From contig NMRA01000265.1 of assembly GCA_002633005.1 (NCBI GenBank), forward strand, positions 426,906-490,905: a DNA stretch of 64,000 nucleotides, in the 5' to 3' direction. Positions 1 through 11,062 of this stretch are shown piece by piece. This stretch comes from Phoronis australis (Eukaryota > Phoronida > Phoronidae). Numbering within the stretch: position 1 is the stretch's first letter; the number at the start of each line of letters is the position of its first letter. Under the pieces are notes generated by a model that was given only the letters and a program-made list of their open reading frames with translations, did not search any database and was not told the DNA's origin. The translations under genes and the position numbers were made by a program.

Positions 1-898
1 ATTTGCCTGTACCTGCTGCCAATGTGTATGAGAATTAGCCAGTGCATTTTACCCCTCATAAATGAAAGACTCAGGCAAAATCATTTCCGAGAAACGGTCA
101 AGTTTTTTGGCAATTGTCACATTAAGCCAGGCCAACTACTTGGTCGTAAATCTAGACAATGGCCAACTTCTATCATGAACAGTGGTTTGCCTGAGCTTGA
201 CTATCAGCTGAGTTATGTAATGCTGTGCAGTTACTGCTAGCAGCGAAAATGAACTTTAAAAATACATTTAAATGCCTTCTCTGTTGATTTTTATTATTTC
301 CATATAGAAAATACGTGAAAATGCTATCAAACCTTTTTTCCTAGGTTCTTCAAGACCAATTATAAGAGATTCCACATGGTCAAGAATTGAAAAGCTGTTG
401 CATGACTAACTTGTTGGAAGTATTACCACCATCTTAGGGTATTTCTCCCAGCATAGAACTCAGCCCTGGAAAGCCATCTTGGGTCTGGCGCTGCTGAGGT
501 TGCGCCTCCCAGTGTAATTTATTTGCATACCTTTGTTCAGGTGTTGGTTCTTGCTACAGAATTTACTGCTAATAAAACTTTTGGCAAGTCCGCAGTTTTT
601 CAACCCAGTTGCAGAAGAGAAGTTCTTGATGGTGTATGATTATAGCAGAAGCTAAAGATAAATAATTTAATTCATAATATAAATGACTTGTTAAACAAGC
701 GGGGAAATAATTTCAGTGATTCAAGACTTCTATCCTCACATTTGCTGTGAAGAATTTAGTCAAGCATTCGTCCCAAATTACACATCTTTATTAATTAATC
801 GGCCTTTCCTGTTCTTTGATATAATGACATTTTACAGTAAAAGTTCAGAATGCAATTGCATTTACAAAAATTGTGATAAACTAATTCCTCCAACTATC
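1..898. other. Intergenic, no gene recognised
   Basis: No open frame here has a recognisable domain, coding-like composition or paired splice signals. The sequence is AT-rich and mostly unique within the window. Short frames near 22-240 and 716-946 look like chance frames. Confidence 0.5.
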
Positions 899-1046
899 CA
901 GGGGAGGATCCAGGTTTTTGAGTTGGGGGGTAGGTTAGAGTATTAGCCAGGATTTTGCCTGACAGACATTGGCACCCCCGTATTGCCAAATTGAATCTGT
1001 GAGAATTTTACGGGGGCCTTGGCCCCCATCTAAATCCGCCACTGCT
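899..1046 (-). repeat. Short TIR element, GGATCC/GGCGGAT-type ends, copy 1
   Basis: A ~148-bp segment that recurs at 17878-18029 and 20395-20527 in the opposite orientation. It starts with a GGATCCAGG-type end and finishes with AAATCCGCCACTG. The interior holds the shared run of C/G-rich 'ggggccttggcccc' sequence and a 'gacagacatt'-type middle. CAGTGGCGGAT-like termini are common among hAT-type non-autonomous elements (family knowledge). CTATCCA flanks both sides and may be a 7-bp target duplication, which would place the left boundary slightly inside the GGGG. Confidence 0.65.
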
Positions 1047-1752
1047 ATCCAAAATTTGCAGATTAATGTTTTCTTATAATATGCTCAAACATCTATTACC
1101 TGGTTTTGAAATGTACTGTGAATAGCTCCTCTCATTGGTTACAGTGTAGACTTTCTATAGAAGTTTAGAAATACACTCATTTTTTCAGAATGAAAAAGTT
1201 AGTGATCCTGATACTGTACGAGTAGTGCATGTTACCGTAAACAAGAGACACCGGAACACACTTTTACGATTGGTACGTTACTAAAGAAAGTAAAGTCTGG
1301 AAAATTACAGTATTCATTACAAAGAAACGATGTTATTTTGAGCACCTATTGGTAGTTGCTGGGGGGTGAGGGGGGAATGAAAAAGCGGGACAACTCTGGG
1401 ACATCTGTGTCTAAGCCAAAACGCAAGAATAAAATGTTCGCCGAAACACACAAGAAGACCTTACACACAAAATTAACCAACGCCGTTTTTTTGTTTTTTA
1501 AGCCACTCTTACAAGGTAGTTTTTACACCCGGGTATATATTTACGTACGGTGTGTATTCATATAAACGTAAATCCACCCGGTGTAAAGGTGCACATCACC
1601 TCTGGAGATCATGTAAATGTAAATTTACACACGTGAACATATACAACTGGCGCGTGTGAACGCAATTTATGTTTACACGCGGATGTAAAAGCAAGTTCAC
1701 TCCGCTGAAAGTGCCACTACAAAACTGTTTCTGCCAGGACTTGGAACTTTCC
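1047..1752. other. Intergenic with repeated GTGTAAA/TTTACAC motifs
   Basis: No gene recognised. From about 1520 to 1700 the motif TTTACAC or its complement recurs many times, often beside CGGG or CGCG, and a related cluster lies at 4175-4205 on the far side of the duplicated block. These may be degraded ends of one older element. Confidence 0.4.
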
Positions 1753-2134
1753 TCTTATAAGAGGATTTCCTCTTTTTTGGTGTTGATTTGTTATTGTTCG
1801 ATTTCCAGTTTCCTCTTTTGTCGTCTCTTTTATATCATTATTTATTTTGACTTTGTTCATGCAAAAGCGTTTTTTTTTTTTAATTAAATTGTGCAAAAAC
1901 AAAAGAAAATATTTCTATCACACAAGCATAGTGGAACGAAACATCGCCTGAAGTTTGCCTCTTTTTCAAGTTGTCATTGGTCAGACCAAGTCCTGTTCTG
2001 TGATCTCATCTTGTCTTAAAGCAACACCACTTCCTTTTGAGCGTCCAAAAGATACCCTGTTGTCAATTGTGGTTTGGTATTATGTTTTATTGAAATGCTT
2101 TCGTTGATGCTGCTGCTGCTGCTGCTGCTGCTGC

Positions 2135-2169
<35 letters not shown>

Positions 2170-2863
2170 GCATTTTATGTCACAGCTTCACTAGATGTGC
2201 ACCCTCCATAACAGGTGCAACAGGCATACGCATAACTTCCTCAGGACAAATCAGTTTTTCGGTTCACTATGCAAAAGTTCGTTGTCCATTTTGAACTCTG
2301 AATTTCCCAAAAGCCAGCACGTCATGAATGCGGTCCGACAGTCAAACCATCTTTTGGTTTCATCACTAATGATATAATTAGTATCAATAGCCACACACCA
2401 AAAATAATGGAATGCTGGAAACTTGCTGTTGAAACAGAAACCACGAAAAATATTTCGGACGCAACTTCCACCGATACCATGCACTACTAGACCGCCGCAA
2501 TTGGGAAACCTCAAATTCATCCTTCCAAGTGATAGCCTTGTGGAAATACATGCAGTGTTCAGCAAGACCTCTCAAGTAATCGCCTATTCACGTATGCACT
2601 GAGAACAGGAAATCCTTCTTTTCGTAACGCCGCCAGGTTACCAACAGTGCGGTTACCAAATCCTGTACGCATTCATTACCAATTGGTTCCCCCTGGCAGA
2701 TGGATTGTTTTGTTCGATAGTTGTACGTTCGAGAAATGCTTGGTAAAATTAGCAGGCCTTTAGAAGGGCATCCACCATTTGACGATTTTCAAACCACCAT
2801 TCGTTTTTGAAATTTTCAGTATATATTTATAAATGTGTCTTGCCACCAATCCGTCGATCGTTC
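1753..2863. repeat. Direct repeat unit 1 (about 1.11 kb)
   Basis: Nearly identical to 2865-3962; the two differ by scattered substitutions, a few short indels and the CTG tract. The unit starts at TCTTATAAG and ends at CGATCGTTC. The opposite strand carries short frames (about 2251-2565) conserved in both copies, but that conservation simply follows the high DNA identity, and I recognise no domain. The tandem placement with one N between copies points to a haplotype or assembly duplication as much as a real one. Confidence 0.9.
2108..2166. repeat. (CTG)n microsatellite in unit 1
   Basis: About 19 CTG/TGC triplets with one CGG interruption. The matching tract in unit 2 has a different interruption and length. 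Confidence 0.95.
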
Positions 2864-2864
2864 N
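2864..2864. other. Single-N assembly join
   Basis: One N separates the end of unit 1 from the start of unit 2. It falls exactly on the repeat boundary. Confidence 0.95.
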
Positions 2865-3223
2865 TCTTATAAGAGGATTTCCTCTTTTTTGGTGTTGATT
2901 TGTTATTGTTCGATTTCCAGTTTCCTCTTTTGTCGTCTCTTTTATATCAATATTTTGACTTTGTTCATGCAAAAGCGTTTTTTTTTTCAATTAAATTATG
3001 CAAAAACAAAAAAATATTTCTATCACACAAGCATAGTGGAACGAAACATCGCCTGAAGTTTTCCTCTTTTTCAAGTTGTCATTGGTCAGACCATGTCCTG
3101 TTCTGTGATCTCATCTTTTCTTAAAGCAACACCACTTCCTTTTGAGCGTCCAAAAGATACCCTGTTGTCAATTGTGGTTTGGTATCATCTTTTATTGAAA
3201 TGCTTTCGTTGATGCTGCTGCTG

Positions 3224-3268
<45 letters not shown>

Positions 3269-3962
3269 GCATTTTATGTCACAGCTTCACTAGATGTGCA
3301 CCCTCCAGAAGAGGTGCAACAGGCATACGCATAACTTCCTCAGGACAATTCAGTTTTTCGGTTCACTATGCAAAAGTTCGTTGTCCATTTTGAAATCTGA
3401 CTTTCCCAAAAGCCAGCACGTCATGAATGCGGTCCGACAGTCAAACCATCTTGTGGTTTCATCACTAATGATATAATTAGTATCAATAGCCACACACCAA
3501 AAATAATGGAATGCTGGAAACTTGCTGTTGAAACAGAAACCACGAAAAATGTTTCGGACGCAACTTCCACCGATACCATGCACTACTAGACCGCCGCAAT
3601 TGGGAAACCTCAAATTCATCCTTCCAAGTGATAGCCTTGTGGAAATACATGCAGTGGTCAGCAAGACCTCTCAAGTAATCGCCTATTCACGTATGCACTG
3701 AGAACAGGAAATCCTTCTTTTCGTAACGCCGCCAGGTTACCAACAGTGCGGTTACCAAATCCTGTACGCATTCATTACCAATTGGTTCCCCCTGGCAGAT
3801 GGATTGTTTTGTTCGATAGTTGTACGTTCGAGAAATGCTTGGTAAAATTAGCAGGCCTTTAGAAGGGCATCCACCATTTGACGATTTTCAAACCACCATT
3901 CGTTTTTGAAATTTTCAGTATATATTTATAAATGTGTCTTGCCACCAATCCGTCGATCGTTC
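2865..3962. repeat. Direct repeat unit 2 (about 1.10 kb)
   Basis: Second copy of 1753-2863 in the same orientation. Differences include loss of 'atttatt' after 'tatatcaata', the CTG tract, and single substitutions. The flank after the unit (CTAATGC) is unique, so one haplotype probably reads left flank, one unit, CTAATGC. Confidence 0.9.
3213..3266. repeat. (CTG)n microsatellite in unit 2
   Basis: About 18 triplets with one CTA interruption, so it is not the same allele as the tract in unit 1. Confidence 0.95.
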
Positions 3963-4726
3963 CTAATGCAGTGTATATCCATACTTGCCGTTTGCGAGTT
4001 CCAAAAACAATACCATGGTGGTCGATGCCCGAGCGTTAAAGCAACCTAGATTGGCAATTGTTCTGAAAGAATATTTTCTTTTATAATGAACATTACTTGT
4101 GTGGACTTGGTTGCGAAATCTATAGAGTAGTGAGCCCAAGTATTGTTTTTATTTTCTCTTATGCGAACACTATTTAAATTTACATTTACACACGGGTGTA
4201 AAAGTGATGCATATAAACGGGGTTTTAGTCGAACGGGTACCTATGGCTAGTGTTGCGTGGGAAGGCAATAGTGCATGATGAACGCCAATTTCGCACTGTG
4301 TCAAAAAGCGGTACATTTTAATGGTGTGGCAGGATGGTGAAAAAAAATTAAAAAGGTTAGACAATCCGGCAATTGGCAAGTACGGTGTACGCTGTCAGCA
4401 ACACCGGGGTATTGTATTCTGTTGGGTTCTTTTACAATGTAAACTTTTTATTTTTTTAAATTTTGTTTCAAGGGAATAAATAAATACTACGGATAACAGT
4501 ACTGCTCATAAATCGAATTAACAAAAGGGCACCTTGGCAACACGTAATCATTACACAAATGAATTATTATAGAAATAATTGAAAACAGCAATAATATAAA
4601 TTATACGCACACGCGCGCGCACACACATTCGTACTTAGCTACACAATTGCGAGTAATCGCAGTAGTATAGTAAATTGTGTCCGTCATATCGGTGTTTGAA
4701 AGGGACCTCAGTCATAGACCCGGCAA
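3963..4726. other. Intergenic; short (CA/CG)n at 4606-4627
   Basis: No gene recognised. It holds a TTTACAC/GGGTGTAAA motif pair near 4175-4205 and a short alternating CA/CG tract at 4606-4627. Confidence 0.5.
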
Positions 4727-5005
4727 AAGTCAAAGGTCAACGGTCACGTGTGCAACCAAAAGTGACGTCAACCGCAAACCGGACGGAAGTGACAATGATG
4801 TCACAGGTCATTACGTAACAGGTTCAAATGGACCCAGAAATGACGTCATCAAGTAGCGTTGGAGAGGGATCTTGATCCAAGGTCATGCGTGTAACCGGAA
4901 ATCGTTGGTAAACCGTCGGAAAGGACAAGTCAAAACGAGGTCATCACGGAATCGGAAGCAATGTTGACTGCTGACATCATCAGGTAGGTTAGGGCGTGGT
5001 ACCGT
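4727..5005. repeat. Imperfect ~150-bp tandem dimer rich in GGTCA and TGACGTCA
   Basis: Two diverged units, about 4727-4868 and 4876-5005, align through AAGGTCA, GTGTAACC-like, GGTCAT and TGACRTCATCARGTAG blocks. The first unit carries two perfect palindromic CRE octamers (TGACGTCA at 4763-4770 and 4841-4848) and several AGGTCA half-sites of the nuclear-receptor type. Whether these sites are bound is unknown; they may be by-products of the repeat. Confidence 0.6.
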
Positions 5006-5148
5006 CCACCACCCGGATATGTTCTGAAACTAAAAAAACTTTGAATATGTTGAAATGAGGTTGTAGGGTTCAACTGGATTCCGTTGTTGCGTACAAATTC
5101 CTTGTTTGTGTGCTTTGGTTTGGTTTCAGCTAATTATCTCACTATACT

Positions 5149-5180
5149 CTAGGAACCAATATGCTCATATTGGTTCCTAG
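5149..5180. repeat. Perfect palindrome with 15-bp arms and 2-nt centre
   Basis: Arm CTAGGAACCAATATG at 5149-5163 and its exact complement at 5166-5180, separated by CT. It contains an inverted pair of CCAAT boxes. It could be a regulatory site or the core of a small foldback element. Confidence 0.85.
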
Positions 5181-6640
5181 CTGTACTGTAGCCTCAGATT
5201 TTTCCGCGTACCGGGGGTCCCGGCTCCAACAACTGTAAATGGTTGATAGGGGAAGCACGTGCATGCCGTAAACTCGCGGGTGGGTAGTTCCCATCTAAGG
5301 TATTAGGGGTTCGGGTATTTTGGCATTGGTTTGGATAAGGTTTTCATGGTTTTTACTTTGTCTCGGGTGGCCATACCGGCCATCATTCAATTTCTTGTCA
5401 CCATTCTCATGGCTGGCATTATCGTCATTATTTCATTGTGACCCATCCATCACTGTCTTCCTCACTACAGTGTTCCGATGTATTTTCCATTTCGCCAACA
5501 GCTTATTCAGAGATCTTCTACTTATTAGAGTGACGCATACAGTGCATGAAGAAAACTTAAAAAAACAGTGATTGAGAAAATTAGTAATGTAACTCAATTT
5601 GGGTAGTTGCATTGGTTGCATGTTAGTAGTCACTGCACGTGTATAGTGAAACTGCAGGGAGGGGGTAATTCACCCATTGTGTCTACGCCTATGGCCTATG
5701 GAGGCGTAATGGAGAACATGAAGAATCATACAAACTGTACGGGTGCCTTCAAAAAAGCGTCCCGCTATTGACTTCCAATTCCTAAAAAAACAAGTTTGCG
5801 CAATTTAACGTTATTCTGATTTTAGATGAAAATATGAAACATTTTAAAATAATGGGTAAACAGCTATGACACCAATAATATCAATTCGCGCTGACTTCCG
5901 TCTTCAACAAATACCATACGCGGTCTTTTCTTCCATCCCGTAATGTATATATTGTCTGTCGTCATTATTTCCCAATGGGCATCATCAAGTGTCTCCTCAT
6001 TTACTCGATGCACTCAACGTCGACTCCCTGATCGCGTAAAGTGAGATCTTGACTTCAGCTGAGGATTGAGGAAAACAATTCCTGTTTCCGTTTCGTCTTC
6101 GTCCTTGAAACATACACGTATACATTCATTTAAAGGGGAATAACGCCTTTTGTCAAAAACAACTTTTGGTTGTTGTCACCCATTGTCATAAAATCGTTCT
6201 CGTCTTCTTCAATGCTCAGTTTAAAAAATTAATGAGTTTTAGACTTACCAAGGACCGACATCTTTATTGCTTCACTTCAGACCCATTAATTAGTTGCTTG
6301 TCGCTACGGGTTAACCTAGTTTCAGTCGCCAAAGCAATACATGCCCGTCAGTGGAATTCCTAGCAACTGTAAATGATTTCAATTCCAAAGCCCCCTTGGT
6401 ACGAGTCTGTACTTGAGGAAAATTCTTCAGATTTTTTTCCACAGTTTTTACTCGAGTGATCAAAGTTAGAAATTCCATAGTTTTTTCGCGCAGACATGAA
6501 ATAAATTTACAAGACTTTGAAATTTTGCAAAAAGATTCGCATACGGGGACGGACCTGTATAAATCATGAAATCGCGATGATGTTGCTTTGGCATGGCAAA
6601 TACTCCTGTGGAGAAAAATACTTCAGCACTAAAACAGGAG
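5181..6640. other. Intergenic, no gene recognised
   Basis: I see no domain, splice-flanked exon or repeat family shared with the rest of the window. Open frames are short and lack coding character. Confidence 0.45.
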
Positions 6641-6755
6641 GCAGTGTGGCCTAGTGTGATTGTGCACGCCTTCTTTTCTCGAGGTCGTGGTATCGGGTCA
6701 CACTGCTAGACCCTTGAGTCAGGTTTCTAGCTCCTCAGCTCGGTTTTAACTATAT
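6641..6755 (+). repeat. tRNA-derived SINE, copy 1
   Basis: An A-box-like TGGCCTAGTGTG at 6647-6658 is followed by a decayed B box (GGTATCGGGTC, 6689-6699). The body motif 'actgctagacccttga', then 'tagctcctcagctcggt', is shared with 60347-60470. Box order gives + orientation. A tRNA-related head joined to a conserved body is the usual SINE layout; no clear poly-A or microsatellite tail is seen. Confidence 0.75.
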
Positions 6756-7020
6756 CATAATAAAGCACAAAAATATTCCAACGTGATCAGTGCAATGGGC
6801 CCACATGTGCGGCCTGCGCACGTCTGGTATAACGTGTACCAGACCGCCTGCATATATTTTTTTTATAAAAACATGGTTGATACAAGCGGCTTTAAATTTT
6901 CAATTTCTTAAAAGATAGTTTATTATGACCTCGAACGACACCTTTAACTTACCATAAGAGTACCATAATTAGTACAGATTGGCCCTTGCCTGCAATAGAA
7001 GTAGCGTCTAGTAAAGCAGG

Positions 7021-7167
7021 GCTGGGTTGCATAAAACTTCAGTTATCCGCTGAATAAATTTGATTGCTGCATGACGTCATGTGCATTGTTCAACAATAAC
7101 AACATGGCGCGTGATAAAGCGATGTCATTGTTGTTATACGGCGTATAACTTTTATGCAACTGGGTCT
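7021..7167. mobile_element. Small MITE with GTTGCATAAAA terminal repeats
   Basis: The left end has GGGTTGCATAAAACTT and the right end is the inverse of CAGTTGCATAAAAGTT. Inside lies a second nested inversion (AACAATAACAACAT facing ATTGTTGTTAT) and a TGACGTCA at 7072-7079. About 145 bp, non-coding. The superfamily is not resolved because no target duplication is clear. Confidence 0.6.
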
Positions 7168-8085
7168 AGATTCGCAAAGACAAATTTAGAAAAGACTATG
7201 CTTGCATAATATCAAATAAATTACATTATTTTTTGCACTGGGCGTGACTGGAAATACTCTCTACTAAAACATGAATATATCCATTAATAAATCTGTATAA
7301 CAGCACAAATCAAAAAGCGATATTTTTTGGAACCAAATATAATGAAGTGCTCGATTAGGCGATTAAGAGGTCGCCAATGCGATCCAAATAATATTTCAGA
7401 CTACTGTAAGTACTCGAGATGATCGGAATGGATGGCACAGGTAACATGTTCGGATCGCCCACTTCTGCTTCGGTAGGGGAGCCTGCTCGACATATTGGAC
7501 CCGATGAGGAACTTGGTCGTTACCAAGTCAGTCCTGATTTCCCTTTCCGTTGAGTCCAGTAATTTATGAAAAGCGTTTAATTCAGGATCAACCTAAACGG
7601 TTGTGATGCAGATGGCTGGTGATAAATGCAAATAGTTCGTGTACATGCAAGACCGACCTCAGTTGTGAGCTCTACCTTGACCATCATAACTGCATAGTAT
7701 TTCGAAAACTTAAGATGTCAGTTTTTGCACTTGTCACCCGGAAATATGCGTAAATAACAAAAAACTTGAATGATTACGAACTGGTACGAGCTTCGATGGC
7801 TGGTGGAAACATGTGACTTTGTCCTGTGCCGCACTCATGTCGTAATGTTGGTGCTTTCGTGTGCTTTTGTCCATTCTTGGTACTTTCAAATCAAATGTTA
7901 GCTAACAATCAACATCTAACAATTTCTAAAGGATAAATTAAGTTTCAGTAACATGTTTTAAGAATTTGGGCTTCGATTTTACTAAAGTGTAGCACATACA
8001 GGCCGGGAATAGGCACAGCTGAATCGACTTAAATACGGCTGTTTCTGAGATAACGTGTTACGGTTTCAGTACATCGCAGTGGCAG
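7168..8085. other. Intergenic, no gene recognised
   Basis: Unique AT-rich sequence. Nothing supports an exon or an RNA. Confidence 0.4.
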
Positions 8086-8156
8086 ATTCCGTAGTGTAGT
8101 GGCCATCACATTTGCTTAACACGCAGAAGGTTGTCAAATCGAAACCGAGCGGAATC
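8086..8156 (+). pseudogene. tRNA-Val(AAC)-like relic or SINE head
   Basis: The segment follows the tRNA layout: a 7-bp acceptor stem (ATTCCGT with GCGGAAT), A box TAGTGTAGTGG, a 5-bp anticodon stem, and loop TTAACAC with anticodon AAC, close to metazoan tRNA-Val. The T-stem is broken (TGTCA against ACCGA does not pair) and the B box is degenerate, so it should not be a working tRNA. It could be a pseudogene or the head of an old tRNA-Val-derived SINE. Confidence 0.7.
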
Positions 8157-8817
8157 AAATTTTATATTACTTTTCACTGTGATTTACAACGGTGCTGGAA
8201 ACGGAAAACAATTACAACACGAAACGATACCAAAAAGTTAAAAATCTAGGGACACGCTGCCTGAAAAATTATGTAAATTTGAAAATTTTGGTACGTTCTC
8301 AGCTCCCAGCCAACTGCACGGCACATCGTTCTGCTCAAACCTTTCTGCAACTCAGCTTGGGAAAATGGTCGGCGACTATGATGTGTCAATTCTTAACTTG
8401 CAGAGCCTAGACATGTCTATGTTGTAGAGTCTTGAAACGATACTTTTAAAGCGCGCCTGCTCTCAAAAACAATTTTTGGTTTAAGGCAAATTACCTCTAT
8501 AAATTGGCCTCACTTTTGCTTATTCACATTTAAAATTACTTTTAGTTTGAGACGAATCTATAGTTCACTATAGGTTGAGACCAGACTCACAAATTTGGCT
8601 TCTAATGTCTGATCGTTTCATAGCGAAGAGCACGGTCTCGAGCAATAGCGAACTGAGAAATCTCACATGAGCTGGGCTCAGATGTTATTCTCAGCTTGGG
8701 TAAGGACCAAATGATGGTCAGTTTCAATTTCATGGACCTAACCATGTTCTGAAGTTAATGACAGTCCTTTTGACATGCTCCTCCAAAGCAACATCATCGC
8801 GTTCTTATCTGTTGTTC
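8157..8817. other. Intergenic, no gene recognised
   Basis: No domain or repeat match within the window. A 72-codon frame at 8192-8410 reads through low-information sequence and is not supported. Confidence 0.4.
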
Positions 8818-8886
8818 ACGGGCGGCGCATCACTCAAAAAGTGGGGGCTATAGCCCCCACAGCCCCCTATGGTGCTCCGCCCATGG
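8818..8886. mobile_element. ~70-bp GC-rich mini-MITE, copy 1
   Basis: It begins GGGCGGCGCATCAC and ends GGTGCTCCGCCCATG, with a central AGTGGGGGC/GCCCCCAC inversion. A second copy is at 57297-57360. Ends of the GGGCGGNGCA type in inverted order suggest a very short non-autonomous TIR element. Confidence 0.6.
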
Positions 8887-11026
8887 TGTTAGAATAGGAA
8901 TTGGTTATGTACAAGACCTCGCTTTAGTTACTGAAATTAACCAGCCGTGACAAACAACGTGACGTTTACTGTATGAAGCAAATGACGGCCTGTCAGCTCA
9001 ATGTTTTTAAGCCTTCTAGAAACCAATTTTCTAAACGAACAAGAGGACACCGATTTTGATTGTAGTATGAAACCAAAACCAAAAGTTGATTTTTCCTCAG
9101 AAGGAACAGCAATATTGGTGTGACGGCACTTGACGAGACCTCTCATTGATATATATGCACGCAATTGCCAACTTCCTTTACCATCTATAGCCAAGGAACG
9201 TATTTGTCTTGCACAATTTATAACACTATCGTTTTAAGTATCGGCTATTTCAAAAGTACACCTTGTAGGAATCTTTCGAAAGGAACCTGACAAATTAAAT
9301 TGATTTCAAAAAACGTCGACAGTAAAAATATGGAGGTGACAAATTCTCTCACATGCAATTAAGAAGTAAAAGGCGAGTTCAGAGCTAAAATTGACTTTTT
9401 CATAAAAACAGTGACCAAAAACATTTGGTGCCTTTAAGTGTCGAATCATTTTATCATACACGGTAAATTGAATTTCAAAAATATACTTCATGGCTTTACT
9501 ATCGAACGAAGACTTAAAACGAGTGCTTACCAAGGTCGTAATTTGCTTTAAATGAAACTACTATCTTGGTTATTTCTACCGTGGCTGGTTCAGACACACG
9601 CCGTAGTTAGTGCCTCCTCTGGAAGTTTAAGACATCATTTATCCAACACACCTCCTACGCAGACTGTGTTTCGAGATGAGTGGTTCCTCCCCACTGTCGT
9701 TGAATAACTCACACAAAGCGCTAGTCGACGTAAGCATTTTGCCGTCTTGTTAAGGAGCTTTCAAGAATTATTTGGGCGACTCGATATTCACTAGGTGGCG
9801 CTAATGAATAAAGGTGCCTGAATTTTACGTCTGAATAGATTGAGAGCAGAAGGAGATTTCATCCTTAGGGCGTTCCTGTGACAAGACACACACGTGATTT
9901 ACCTGAATTCAGGCATTTCTATGGGAAGATGCCTTGTTATATTAGGGACACATTGTGAATTTCGTGAGCACCATTGGAACACGTAGGCCTATAGCATGTT
10001 GTAAATATGGAGGTTCACGGTCCTTATGAATAAGAGAACGTTTAACAAATCTCAGTTGTTCTGAATGGGGTTTCAGTCAAATAAAATGTGAGAAAACTAA
10101 TGGCTTACGATGTACGATGTCTTTAATGTCGATTATAATATCGTATTTAACTCCAACGGGAACGAAAAGTGGGCGATAACCGAACAAGAAAATCGAACCA
10201 ACCTGAGCGACCTGCGCTAACTATCTTAAGACGATCTCTTGTTAATACATTCAATACATTAATAATCTTCGGCTCAATAATTAAGAAAAGAAAATATCCG
10301 TCACGTAACTTGCAAAAGGGTTCTTACATTCTCTTTGCAGTATCCAGCGGTTAATGAACCTCAACCAGAGACGTCTACAAGGACAATGTGGATTAAATGT
10401 TCCTTGACGCAGTTTAGCGAAAATCCTACACGTATTTCTAACCAGTATTCTTACTGCATTAGTCAAACTGGGAATAATTTTTAAGCTCATTTCAAATGCA
10501 CGAAAGAGGGCGTCTCTATTTAATTAAAATGGTTTTCTTGACCACCTTTTGATTTGTGACGCTCCTTGTTTCGCAACAAAAACTTGCTTCGACTACACTA
10601 CCGAAACGGAATACCGAACATGCGTTCTGGGCTAATTTATAAATAGAAGGAATGTATAACCGCCTGAAACCAGAGCAACTGGCGTATGAGGACCGAATAA
10701 TGTAACTGAATTTCGGTCTTTATTTCATCGCGGGACATATGACGAACGTAAATGACCTTTAATGTTTCGTTGCATTTTTGTGACGATAAAATCTACGGTG
10801 TAAAAAACAAACGTTGTTCAAAACCAGTGTCCCTATTGACTGACCGCGTGTTCAGGATATTCTTAGTTATGTTTTTCAACCAGCCAAATATGTCTACTAC
10901 TCCCAGGATGAACCACTGACGACCTAATAGCGTAATATTAAAAATTTGACGTTTGGAGCACCACAGTAGTGTTTTAGTTTCATTAGAACTTCTCCAGTCC
11001 TCCAGATGTCGTTTCGCAGTAGTCAG
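8887..11026. other. Intergenic, no gene recognised
   Basis: About 2.1 kb of mostly unique sequence. The minus frames near 8937-9194 and 9306-9533 show no domain, no splice context and no shared copy. Confidence 0.4.
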
Positions 11027-11062
11027 CCCCCCCCCCCTCCCCCTCTCTCTCTCTCTCTCTTT
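11027..11062. repeat. Poly-C followed by (CT)n
   Basis: A run of about 11 C, then CCTCCCC, then about nine CT units. Low-complexity sequence. Confidence 0.95.

Noticed and set aside
2251-3664. Two near-identical 104-codon minus ORFs as a duplicated gene
   Set aside because: Identity follows from the 1.1-kb duplicated DNA; non-coding parts are equally conserved and no domain is recognisable.
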